Origin: Nocardia concava NBRC 100430
GTDB taxonomy: Bacteria; Actinomycetota; Actinomycetes; Mycobacteriales; Mycobacteriaceae
NCBI RefSeq assembly: GCF_000308815.1
Contig: NZ_BAFX01000120.1
Coordinates: 20,144 to 84,143, forward strand
Length of the DNA stretch: 64,000 bases
Direction: 5' to 3'
Shown: piece after piece, positions 25,738 through 34,700 of the stretch
How the letters are laid out: the number at the start of each line of letters is the position of its first letter
Numbering within the stretch: position 1 is the stretch's first letter
Notes under the pieces: model-generated
What the model was told of the DNA's origin: nothing
The model's database searches: none
What the model saw: the letters and a program-made list of their open reading frames with translations, nothing else
Program-made: the position numbers and the translations under genes

Positions 25738-27012
25738 CTACGGGTGCTGCCGAATCGATCCGGCTCGGTCCGCGGCCCTCGCATCCTCGACCGCACGGTT
25801 CTTGCTCACGATGATCCAGGCGAACAGCGCCAGCACGCCGAGCCCGTCCACCGCGCCCAGCCAGGACAGGATGCCCGGGCGGGAGATGGTCCAGATCGAG
25901 TCCTGGAAGAAGCCCAGTACCCAGGGCACTCCGATGAGCGTCACCGTCAGCCAGAAGCCGGCCATCACCCGGGCCCCCGCGGCCTGCCGCAGTGGACCGT
26001 AGAGCAGCCACAGGATCACGGGGAGCAGCCAGATCCAGTGGTGGGACCAGGAGATCGGCGAGACCATGAGCCCGAACAGCTGCACGATGATCAGGGTGCC
26101 GAGGCGGTCGTCGGAAGCCAGTGCGCGCCAGGCGAAGAAGGCGAGCACGGCCGTGACCAGCGCGGCGGCGATCCACAGCGGGCCGGACACCACATCGTGG
26201 CCGACCAGGCGGCTGAGCGCGCCGCGCAGGGACTGATTGGTCGCGGAACCGACCGGTCCGATGCGGTGGGCGTCGCCGAGCAGCTCCCGGAAGTACTTGT
26301 TGGTCTCCCCCGGCGTGATCAGGTAGGTCAGGCCGATGGTTCCGAAGAACACGACCGCGGACCAGATCGCGGTGAGCCAGCGCTTGCGGGCCGCGAAGTA
26401 CAGGCCGGTGACAGCGGGGGTCAGCTTGATGCCCGCCGCGATGCCGACCAGCGTGCCCGAGATCCACCAGGTGGCGCTGCGCACCGCGATCATGGCCAGC
26501 AGTACGAGGAAGACATTGACCTGGCCGTAGTCGAAGGTCGACCGCACCGGCTCGAGCCACATGCCGATCGCGGTCCAGGCCACCGCGGCCGTGCGCCACT
26601 TCGGTTCGCGCATGGCCTCTTTGCCCACGAGCATCTCGAACGCCAGCCACACCACGCCGAACAGCGCCGCCACCGTGGCCAGCAGCCAGCCGATGGCCAC
26701 CACCGAGAACGGCAGGAAGTGCAGCGGATAGAAGACCATGGCCGCGAAGGGCGGATAGGTGAAGGGCAGCGGGAAGTCCGGCGTCTTGCTGGAATCGGTG
26801 TAGTCGTAGAGGTGGCCGCTGCCGAAGTTCGCCGATCCGTCGACGTAGACGTGCAGGTCCACGAAGTTCATGCCGTTGGGCAGCAATAGAACCCACGCCA
26901 GACGCGCCAGCACCGAAATGCCCAGTGCCGCGGCGGCCATACGCCAGTGTTTGTTGGCAGTGCGATGTCGATTCACAGGCTGTGTCTGATTCTCAGGACG
27001 TGTCGATTGCAC
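25738..27012 (-). CDS. pimE: Alpha-1,2-mannosyltransferase of GT87 family (PimE-like)
   Basis: 424 aa, 10-12 transmembrane helices. The GT-C aspartate is in NFVDLHVYVDGS (first external loop) and FTYPPFAAMVFYPL is the DUF2029/GT87 signature. PimE adds the fifth mannose from polyprenyl-phosphomannose to Ac1PIM4 on the outer face of the membrane. Orthology is supported by length (431 aa in M. tuberculosis) and context: an Rv1157/58-like gene on one side, phhB (Rv1159A), typA and lpqW on the other, all in matching orientation. Confidence 0.75.
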   Translation of the reverse strand: MQSTRPENQTQPVNRHRTANKHWRMAAAALGISVLARLAWVLLLPNGMNFVDLHVYVDGSANFGSGHLYDYTDSSKTPDFPLPFTYPPFAAMVFYPLHFLPFSVVAIGWLLATVAALFGVVWLAFEMLVGKEAMREPKWRTAAVAWTAIGMWLEPVRSTFDYGQVNVFLVLLAMIAVRSATWWISGTLVGIAAGIKLTPAVTGLYFAARKRWLTAIWSAVVFFGTIGLTYLITPGETNKYFRELLGDAHRIGPVGSATNQSLRGALSRLVGHDVVSGPLWIAAALVTAVLAFFAWRALASDDRLGTLIIVQLFGLMVSPISWSHHWIWLLPVILWLLYGPLRQAAGARVMAGFWLTVTLIGVPWVLGFFQDSIWTISRPGILSWLGAVDGLGVLALFAWIIVSKNRAVEDARAADRAGSIRQHP

Positions 27013-27296
27013 GGCACGGTCTTTCAGCTCGGCGGGTCACACAGGTGGCCAACGGCCTCGACAAGCCTAGTCGCACCGCCGAATATGCCGCCCATCGCGG
27101 ACCCCTCGCTGTAACATTTGCATCACTGACCCCATCTGTAACACGCTTTCTGGTCGCTCGTTCGATAGCGTCAGCTGATCTAGTTCGCCAAGATCGCGCC
27201 GTGGCTGTACAACTTGGCAGCCCGGTACCTAGAGTGGCGCGGAGCGATGGCTCCATCGCCGCTAGATGGTCCCTGAAGGTAAGGACGGCTACACCA

Positions 27297-28079
27297 GTGC
27301 TTCGCACCCGAGGATCGCGGTTCGCAATGTCCGCGCTGGCCCTGGCGGCCTGCGCCACCGTCGCCGTGCCGACGGCCTACGCGAAGCCCGCACCGGTACA
27401 GAATGTCTCGTCCATTCCGATGATCCCCGAAGGTGTTCCGGTCGACGCGCTGGCGTCGCTGGTCCCCGCCATCATCGGCGCCGCGACCGGTCCCGCCGAT
27501 ATCGCCGACGCCGGCCCGAAGAACGCCATTCTGGCCCAGGCCAAGCAGCTGCTCGAGAGCAGCAACCTGCCCGCCCAGGTGAAGACCACCCTGCTCGCGG
27601 TCATCACCTTCCTCGACGGCAGCGGCGGTGGCGGCCCGGACATCCCGAAGGACGGCCCGGTCATCGCCCAGTTCCTGTGGCCGACCATCGGCAAGGGCTG
27701 CATCTCCTCCTCCGCCGACTCGGTGGGCACCGCGCTGGCCGTCCCCGGCCCGGCGCAGCTGCCCCCGCCCGGACCCGCGCAGGGCCAGGCCGGTTTCGTG
27801 TTCACCGCGCTGGGCACCAAGCAGCCCACCGATGTGCAGCCGACCCCGATGACGGTGCAGTGGCTGAACCTGGACACCCGCGCCAGCGGCGTCATGAACC
27901 TGACCAACGAGCAGCACATCAACCCCGACGGCCCGGCCACCCTCTCGGCCATCGCCAACACCGGTGGCGGCCGCGTGGTCGCCGTCGTCTCGGGTTCGCT
28001 GACCACCCAGGCCGATCCGGAGTCGCAGCCGATCACCTGCAACTTCCTGCCGACCATCGGCTTCTTCACCGTCGCGTAA
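27297..28079 (+). CDS. Secreted Ala/Pro-rich protein (Rv1157c/Rv1158c-like)
   Basis: 260 aa from GTG 27297 (AAGGA about 11 nt upstream). Signal peptide: SALALAACATVAVPTAYA, cleaved near residue 30. The mature part has no enzyme motif; two cysteines (GKGCIS and PITCNF) may form a disulfide. Pro/Gly-rich centre PAQLPPPGPAQGQ. In mycobacteria Ala/Pro-rich exported proteins sit beside pimE in the same arrangement. Followed by a perfect terminator. The upstream 284 bp hold no gene, only a small hairpin at 27244-27259. Confidence 0.8.
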   Translation: MLRTRGSRFAMSALALAACATVAVPTAYAKPAPVQNVSSIPMIPEGVPVDALASLVPAIIGAATGPADIADAGPKNAILAQAKQLLESSNLPAQVKTTLLAVITFLDGSGGGGPDIPKDGPVIAQFLWPTIGKGCISSSADSVGTALAVPGPAQLPPPGPAQGQAGFVFTALGTKQPTDVQPTPMTVQWLNLDTRASGVMNLTNEQHINPDGPATLSAIANTGGGRVVAVVSGSLTTQADPESQPITCNFLPTIGFFTVA

Positions 28080-28098
28080 GCGATCACCAGCCGAAAAC

Positions 28099-28130
28099 GA
28101 AGGACTCCCCGGTATTCCGGGGAGTCCTTC
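28099..28130 (+). terminator. Strong hairpin terminator
   Basis: Perfect 14-bp stem GAAGGACTCCCCGG / CCGGGGAGTCCTTC with loop TATT, 20 bp after the secreted-protein stop. Confidence 0.88.
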
Positions 28131-28172
28131 GTCATTCGGGTGTCCTGTGGTAGACCGAAGGACATGGCCGCT

Positions 28173-28526
28173 GTGACTCACCCTGTGCGGGGACTGCATT
28201 CGCGCCGATCGATCCTCTCGATTCGCTCGGAGGGATCGATCCTGTCGATCGGCTCGGCCTATTCGATCCTGTCGATCGGCAGCGTGGGCTCGGTGCTGTC
28301 GATCGGGTCGGTGGGCTCGTTCGGCTCCATCATTTCCTCGGCCTCGTTCGGCAGCCTGGGGTCAGCCTTCTCGGGCCTGTCGCGCTGGTCGCTGTTCTCC
28401 TGGGCAGGAGATCGTCAGAGCTTCAGCCGGGGCGACGAAGACGAAACCGACCGTCACTTCACGCTGCGCGTGGTTCCGGAGGAACCCGATCTGGCTCTCG
28501 ACCCGACCTGCCACTGCCAGACCTAA
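28173..28526 (+). CDS. X-X-Ser triplet-repeat protein
   Basis: 117 aa from GTG 28173 (AAGGA 10 nt upstream; ATG 28164 is too close to that site). Residues 11-76 are 22 unbroken triplets with Ser at every third place, mostly Ile/Leu/Val/Gly before it, forming 9-residue units such as ILSIGSVGS. The rest is charged and ends in CHC-x2. No signal peptide or lipobox. Such strict periodicity predicts a solenoid or fibrous sheet rather than a globular enzyme. Family not identified. Confidence 0.8.
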   Translation: MTHPVRGLHSRRSILSIRSEGSILSIGSAYSILSIGSVGSVLSIGSVGSFGSIISSASFGSLGSAFSGLSRWSLFSWAGDRQSFSRGDEDETDRHFTLRVVPEEPDLALDPTCHCQT

Positions 28527-28544
28527 CCCCTTGTCTTTTCATCA

Positions 28545-28577
28545 TCGTGCCCCGCTGCTGAAAGCAGCGGGGCACGA
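28545..28577. terminator. Bidirectional terminator between convergent genes
   Basis: Perfect 15-bp stem TCGTGCCCCGCTGCT / AGCAGCGGGGCACGA with a 3-nt loop. It separates the X-X-Ser gene from the DUF1906 gene, whose stops face each other; a pyrimidine-rich CTTGTCTTTTC precedes it on the plus strand. Confidence 0.85.
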
Positions 28578-28596
28578 GAGCTTCGAGAGTGGGGAT

Positions 28597-29325
28597 TTAC
28601 CACCACTGGCCGTATTGCGCGGCCAGCACATTGTTGACGTCCACGGAGATGCCGCCCACCTCGCGCTTGTCGATCTCGAACTGGTGGAGGTGGGCGCCGG
28701 GGTGGACGTAGCCCTTCGGGGTGCCCCAATTGTGTTGCCAGAAGTACGAACCCAGGCCCGCGTCGCTGATGTTGTCGATGGTCGGTGAGTTCGCGTAGAC
28801 GCCTAGACGTTCGCGTCCGATGACCGTCTCCCAGCCGCGCAGGTACGGGTCGATCATCTTCTCGAACTCTTCGTCGTCCGGATTGTCGTCGATCGAGGCG
28901 TAGATGGGTGCGCCGTCGGGCCCGCCCGCGGACTTGTGCAGCACCAAACCCCGTGCGGCGTGCCGCAATCCGGCCTCGTAGCCGCCGCGCCAGTCCGCGG
29001 TCGGCCCCTTGCCGAACTGGTAGCAGGAGACCACGGACAGGCCCACGGCGCGCAGGGCGTCGACCTCGCGGGCGAGCAGGGGTTTGCCCGCCATCCATTC
29101 CGCACCGGGTCGCCGGTCCGAGACGTAGCGGATGACGCCGATATGGCCGTCGTCGCTGATGGATTGGGGTGAGGGGACGCCGCCCGCGTAATCGAGCAGC
29201 GTGCCGATCGCCTGCTTCTTCGCCCGGGCGGCAGCGGGCGGGAGGGCCAGTCCGGCGGTGATCCCGGCGGCGAGAACCGTTGCGCCGGATAGGAAGTTCC
29301 GTCGATTGACATGGGCAGAACGCAT
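28597..29325 (-). CDS. Tat-exported glycoside-hydrolase-like protein (DUF1906)
   Basis: 242 aa from ATG 29325, chosen to place the Tat motif NRRNFLSG at residues 7-14; an ATG 7 codons earlier also exists. Hydrophobic region and Ala-rich cleavage site PPAAARA follow. The mature domain has the DUF1906 (Rv2525c-like) pattern: LLDYAGG, IGVIRYVSDR, CYQFGKG, IYASIDDNPD, DVNNVLAAQYGQWW. Rv2525c is a Tat-exported cell-wall protein with a lysozyme-like TIM barrel. Activity here is unproven. Confidence 0.85.
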   Translation of the reverse strand: MRSAHVNRRNFLSGATVLAAGITAGLALPPAAARAKKQAIGTLLDYAGGVPSPQSISDDGHIGVIRYVSDRRPGAEWMAGKPLLAREVDALRAVGLSVVSCYQFGKGPTADWRGGYEAGLRHAARGLVLHKSAGGPDGAPIYASIDDNPDDEEFEKMIDPYLRGWETVIGRERLGVYANSPTIDNISDAGLGSYFWQHNWGTPKGYVHPGAHLHQFEIDKREVGGISVDVNNVLAAQYGQWW

Positions 29326-29555
29326 CTCGGGCTCCTTCGCGCACACTCACTGGTCGAACATGTCGAACAAAAAGCGGCGTACCCGGCGCACCTTCCCCGA
29401 TGAACAACAAGATCATCCGTGCGCCGGGAGCCCTGAACGTGCCCTCATTTCACCATATTCACATTGGAATCGCCAGACTCATCGGGCACAGCGGCACCAT
29501 ATGTCACATGCAGGCGAAACCGGGCGCTAGCCGGGAGAGAGCAAAGCTGCAGCTA

Positions 29556-30773
29556 TCAGACGCGTGTGGAGTCCAGCCGCGCGCCGACATCGATGGTCCG
29601 GCGCGACACGTCGGCCACCTCGGTGCGCACCACATTGGCCACCTGGGCCGCGATCTGCTTGCGCATGCCCGCGATCTTGCCGAGCGCGGCGGCCCGCCAG
29701 CCCTCGGCCGTCATGTCCAGGTCGATGTCCCCGGCCCGCGGCGGCACCGCGTCGATGACGATCAGCAACGGTTCCGCGGCGCGCGCGGTCAACGCCACCG
29801 GCACCTGCACCTCGGCCTTGTAGCGGTTGGTCTTCAGCACGTCCACGGAGATGTCCAGGCTCACCGGAATGGTGAGATCGAAACGCACCAGGGCGGGATC
29901 GTGGGCGTGGTTCCCGGCCGCCGCTTCCGCGGATTCGGCCGCGGCCTTCGGCAATTCGGCGATCCGCGGCTCCGGCGGGGGCGCCGTCGTGACCGACCCG
30001 GCCTCGGCCACCTTGGGCAGCCGCACGCTGCCCTGCACCCAGACCTCGGCCTTGTTGCCGGGTCCGGTGCGCATGGGCCCGACCTCGATGGGCTTACCGG
30101 CCATGGATTCCACGACCTCCTGCACCCGCTCCACGGTGACGATGCGGGAGAAGAAGCGGCGGCCGAACTCGTCGTAGCCGATCCAGTCGTGGGTGGGCCG
30201 CCCGCGATAGGGCGAGTTGGTCTTGTTGAGGATGGCCTCGACGTCGAAGGTGCGCCCGCGCTGCGAATCCGGGTCGGCCAGAATGCCGTTGATGCGGTTG
30301 GCGACCTCGCGCTGCACCAGCTGCGCGATCGGGTTGAGCAGCAGTTCCCACGCCGTGCCGATGGCTTGGGCGCGCATGACGAAGCTGACGTCGCGGCCGG
30401 TGACCGGGGGAATATCGATGACGATGAGCAGCGGGTCGGCGGTGCGGGCGTGCATGGTGAGGTCGATCTCGACGACCGCCTCCAGCCGCAGCCGCTGCCC
30501 GCCCAGGGTGACGTCGACCCGCAGTTTCACCGGGAGCATGACGTCGAAATGCACGTGCGGCCCGCGCCGGATGACGGTGGGTTTGCCGATGCTGCCCTTG
30601 GCGACGAACCGGGCGAGTCCGGCAGGACCGATTCCGAAGGGGCCGATGGTCATCCCCCGCCCGGCCACACTGGAGACCGCGGATTCGATCCGGGATTCCG
30701 TCACCGCCGCCGCCACGAAACGTTCGCCGAATTCGGCGTAATCGATCCAGGAGGGTTGGTCGGACGACGTCAT
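29556..30773 (-). CDS. Internally duplicated protein of unknown function
   Basis: 405 aa from ATG 30773. Two homologous halves of about 175-190 residues: SWIDYAEFGERFV...IESAVSSVAGRGMTIGP aligns with DWIGYDEFGRRFF...VQEVVESMAGKPIEVGP, and TADPLLIVIDIPPVTGRDV with AAEPLLIVIDAVPPRAGDI. Each half looks like a beta-rich lipid-binding type domain followed by a helical tail. No signal peptide, TM helix or catalytic motif. An Ala-rich linker lies in the second half. Family not recognised; the frame continues 86 codons upstream but is poor there. Confidence 0.75.
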   Translation of the reverse strand: MTSSDQPSWIDYAEFGERFVAAAVTESRIESAVSSVAGRGMTIGPFGIGPAGLARFVAKGSIGKPTVIRRGPHVHFDVMLPVKLRVDVTLGGQRLRLEAVVEIDLTMHARTADPLLIVIDIPPVTGRDVSFVMRAQAIGTAWELLLNPIAQLVQREVANRINGILADPDSQRGRTFDVEAILNKTNSPYRGRPTHDWIGYDEFGRRFFSRIVTVERVQEVVESMAGKPIEVGPMRTGPGNKAEVWVQGSVRLPKVAEAGSVTTAPPPEPRIAELPKAAAESAEAAAGNHAHDPALVRFDLTIPVSLDISVDVLKTNRYKAEVQVPVALTARAAEPLLIVIDAVPPRAGDIDLDMTAEGWRAAALGKIAGMRKQIAAQVANVVRTEVADVSRRTIDVGARLDSTRV

Positions 30774-30930
30774 CCAGCTTCTTTCGTCGGGCGGGGACCC
30801 CTGTCCTGCCGATGAGGGGGCAGCAGGACAGGGATCGATCGACGACGCTGCCGGGCGCCGCCGAAACCCATCGTAAGCGGAAGGTGCGCTCAGGAGTACA
30901 CCCCGCCCCGCGTGTTTCCAGAATGTGGAA

Positions 30931-31587
30931 TCAGCGTGTTCCCAATCGCCCGAATCCGACCAGCCCCGATGTGCCGGATGGGCGGAATTTGTGGATGGCC
31001 ACACCACCGGATTCCCCGGCTTCATTGCCACCTACCGTGGTGATGGTATCGGAATCTACGGCAATAACAATATTCGTGTGCTGGGTGAACACACTGGAAT
31101 CCGAGTACATCACCACGTCACCGACCCGCGGTTGATATCCGTTGTTGGCCTGCTCGAAACGATGTTGTCCCCGGTAGTACTCCTCCAGGGTGTAGACGCC
31201 AGGAATGCGCCAGGTGCCCGAATTCGGATTGCTCAAAGGTTGTCCGGCCGCGCGCATCACCCAGCTGACGAAGTCGGCGCACCACGGTTCGGCAATGCCC
31301 TCGGAGTATTTGTCGCGACCGGACTGTTCGTCGAATTGCTGCCGCAGGATCTCCACCACTTTCGCCTGATCAGCGCTCAATCCCGTGGTGTCCACGTCCG
31401 GAAAGGCGTGCAGCAGACGGCCGTCCATCTCGCGCGGACCGTAGGGCACCTCGTGCCGGTGCTGCTGCCAGTACCGCACGCCGAGCACTCCCCCGACGCT
31501 CAGCGCCGAAATCACCACCAGCGCAACGGTGCTCACCACCAGCCAGCGGCGACGGGTGCGTGGTCTGCGCTCCAGCTCGACTGTCAT
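30931..31587 (-). CDS. Membrane-anchored CHAP-domain peptidoglycan hydrolase
   Basis: 218 aa from ATG 31587 (GAGGA 7 nt upstream). Basic N-terminus, one TM at about residues 15-36, then a CHAP domain outside. Catalytic residues: Cys103 in PWCADFVSW, His in FTQHTNIVIAV and Asn/Glu in GGNEAGE, all present. Such enzymes cut peptide stems or cross-bridges of peptidoglycan. It may form an envelope group with the two genes downstream (29556 and 28597). Confidence 0.83.
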   Translation of the reverse strand: MTVELERRPRTRRRWLVVSTVALVVISALSVGGVLGVRYWQQHRHEVPYGPREMDGRLLHAFPDVDTTGLSADQAKVVEILRQQFDEQSGRDKYSEGIAEPWCADFVSWVMRAAGQPLSNPNSGTWRIPGVYTLEEYYRGQHRFEQANNGYQPRVGDVVMYSDSSVFTQHTNIVIAVDSDTITTVGGNEAGESGGVAIHKFRPSGTSGLVGFGRLGTR

Positions 31588-31684
31588 TGCTCGTCCTCCC
31601 CGTTCCGGCCGTCCATCGGCTCTATCAGGTAGGACGCAGCCCGAGATCAGAGAGTTCCGGCCGCCGCGGATCTCCACAATTTCT

Positions 31685-31723
31685 TCACGAACGGCGCACC
31701 GGGTTCGTCACGAACGGCGCACC
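31685..31723. repeat. 23-bp-period tandem duplication at the SARP stop
   Basis: TCACGAACGGCGCACC occurs at 31685 and 31708. The inner copy encodes the last residues and stop of the minus-strand regulator gene; the outer copy lies just past it. Confidence 0.85.
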
Positions 31724-34700
31724 AGGCGGCTGCGGCCCATCGGGCCCAGGCGGCTGGCCTGCATGAGACCCACACCCGGGGGCGCGAGTTCGACCAGATC
31801 GGACTGCAATCGGGCCTGCAACTGCTCCGCGGCGGCGTGATGGTTGGCCGCCTCCTGGTGGTCGCCGAGGTAGGTGGCCAGCTCGGCGAGGATGTAGTCC
31901 ATGGGCCCGAACACCGTGGCGCCGGTCTCGAGTCCGCAGATGGTGCCGGAGTAGGGCAGCAGTTGCCGGTAGACCGCCAGCGCGGCTTCCGGATCCCCGA
32001 AGGCGATAGCCAGGCGCGCCTTGACCGCGGTGAAGGTGGACCAGAACTGCGGCGCGGGCACCGGCATGGTGGCCAGCACCCGGCGGGCCTCCTCCGGGCG
32101 GCCGGCGTGCACCAGCGCCAGCGCGTAACCGTGAATGAACAGTTCGGGTTTGAGGGCGGCGCGCTCGCGCAGCTCCTCCAGGTACTCCGACATGTCGTTG
32201 CGCAGCCAGCCAATGGAGACCGCGATGCCGATGTGCAGCGCGTTCGGGTCGCGGGTCGGTTCGGCCGCGCCCTCACCGGAATGCGCCACCAGATCGTCGA
32301 GATCGGCGTAGCCCTCGGCGAGCAGGCGCAGCACCTCATCGGTGTTGCCGCGCAACAACTCCAGCACCATGCCGAACGGGGCGATGGCGTCGAGCAGGTG
32401 CCGCAGCTGGCCGTCGGTGGCGTATTCGCTGGCCTTGCGGGCGTGGTCGGCGGCCGCCGTCAGGTCGGCGTCGGCCAGGCAGGCCCGGAACAGCAGATAG
32501 TGCGCGAGCGCCCGGAATTCGGTGAGCTGCTCCTCGGTCGAGATCCGGAGTAGTTGCGTCGCATGCCTTTTCAGGTCGTGGGCGCGCAGGAATCCACCGG
32601 CGGCGAAGGCCGCGAACGCCTGCGCGTTGATGACCGTGCACACCAGATCCGGGTCGCCGAGCCGCTCGGCCATCACCATCGCGGCCGCGGCCATGATCCG
32701 GGCGGTCGACGGATCCTCGACGGCCCGATCGAAGACGGCGGTGACCTGCAACAGGATCCGTGTTCGCATCGGCAGATCCAGATCGGCCGACGCGATCCGC
32801 AAGGGCTCCCGCAGCCGCGGATCCGGCGTATGCCAATCGTGCACGGACCAGATCAGCGGCGTCGGCCAGCAGGTCGCGGCGTGCGCGAGCAGCGCCCGCC
32901 CACCGGCCGATGCGGTGCGCGCAGCGCCATCCCCGCCGAATCCGGCTGTCCCGCCCAAGGATTCGGCCAGGTCCAGGGCCTGTTCACGGGCCGCCCGCGC
33001 CGCGATGTGCTGCCCGTCGTAGGCCAGCGCCACCACCAGCTCACACCGTGCCTCGAGCACGGCCAGACGCTCCGCGAACGACGCGGCGGGACCGGCGTGC
33101 CCGGCCAGATCGTGCAACGCCAGCACCGATCGCCAGCGCCGCACCGCATCGGCCCGCATGCGCCGCTCCACGCACCGCCGGGCCGCGGCGCGCACGTAAG
33201 GCAGTGCCACCGTGGCGGTTTCGACGGTCGCGCCCAGTGCCGCGTGATGCGCCAGCGCGTCGATATCGCGCCCTCGCGGAACCCGGACCTCGTCCCGGGC
33301 GCGGTTCCACGGGAGGGGTGAAGGCTCGCGCGCGGGCGGGTCGCCGGCCGTGTCCGGATTCGCGATGGGCTCTTCGGCTTGCTGTGCCCGCACACTTCCG
33401 CTGGGAGACGCGGAATCCGGCACTTCCGGGGCCGAGTCGCTCGCCGTGTCGCTTTCGCTCAGGTCGGGCCCGGAAGTCGCGGGGGCGTGCCGAACACCTG
33501 CCGCGTCGTCGTCGTGTCCTGGATCGGAATTCACCGGGGGGCCGGTCACGGCGGCGGGTTCGGAAACGGCTGTGTCCGTGGCCATTTCAGCGGGTCTGGC
33601 CGCCACCACCTCGTCGGCGCCCCGGAGGGCGGACAGCGCCCGTTCGTCGCGGCGAGCGGCCCGCTGCCGGGGTGCGCCGAGCAGCGCTGCGACCAGGTGG
33701 TCCGCTCCCCAAAGTGCCGCCAGTACCCGATTCCCGGCGCCCGGAGCGTCTTCCGCCCGAGTACGGTCGGCGCCGCGCCGGTCGGCGCGGGCGGTCGCGC
33801 CCTCCGCTCCGGTCGTGACCGGGGTGGAGTGCGCTCCTGTCGTGCCCGATGCGGTCGGCTCGCCCGTGGCGCTCGGCGCGGCGGGCGCCGGGCCGGGGTC
33901 GCGGCGCAGGTATTCGAAGGCGGCCCAGTGCATTCGGGTGCGCCGCAGGGTGGGCAGGTCGTAGTAGACGGTTTCGCGGACCAGGGCGTGGTCGAAGATG
34001 ATGCGGCCGGCGCGGTCGGTGCGGAGCAGGCGGGCCGATTCGGCCGTCGCGATCAGGTCGATGACGGTGTCGGTGGGGCGGTCGACGGAGGCGGCGAGGG
34101 TGGTCATATCGCTGTCCTCGCCCCAGACCGAGAGGTGGCGCAGCAGATCCACCACATCCGGCGGGAGTTGGGCGATGCGGCGGCCGAGCAGGTCGCGGAC
34201 GCTGTTGGGCAGGGCGTCGGTGGTGCCCTGGGTGGCAACGAGTTTGGCGAGTTCGCGCACGAACAGCGGGTTGCCGCCGGTGCGGCGGCGCAGCAGTTCG
34301 ATGGTGCGGTCGTCGAGCTCGGTAAGTCCGGCGGCGGCCGCGGCGCGGCGGGTGCCGGCCATGTCCAGGCCGTCGAGGTCGATGCGGTCGGCGGTGAAAA
34401 GCGCCAGGGCGGCGGCGGTGTCGCGGACGCCGGTGCCCGCCTCGGTGCCGCGCAGGGTGGCGACGATGAGGATGGGGCGGTCGCGCAGCCAGTTCACAAC
34501 CTGCCGCAGCACCTGCAGGGTGGCGGTGTCCGCGCCGTGCACATCCTCGAGCACGATGGCGATGGGCGTGCCGGCCGAGCGTTCCCGGCAGGACCGGACC
34601 ACGCGCCGGGCCAGGGTGAAAGCGTCGGCGGCGGTGAAGGTTTCGGGGTCGGCGGCGTCGAGGCCGGTGAGCACCTCGGCCCAGGCCCAGGCGGGCGGCG

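Noticed and set aside
29360..29530. Small basic ORF beginning MSNKKRRTRR upstream of the DUF1906 gene
   Set aside because: Although the first residues look ribosomal-protein-like, the remainder is His/Arg/Gln-rich without pattern and there is no ribosome site.
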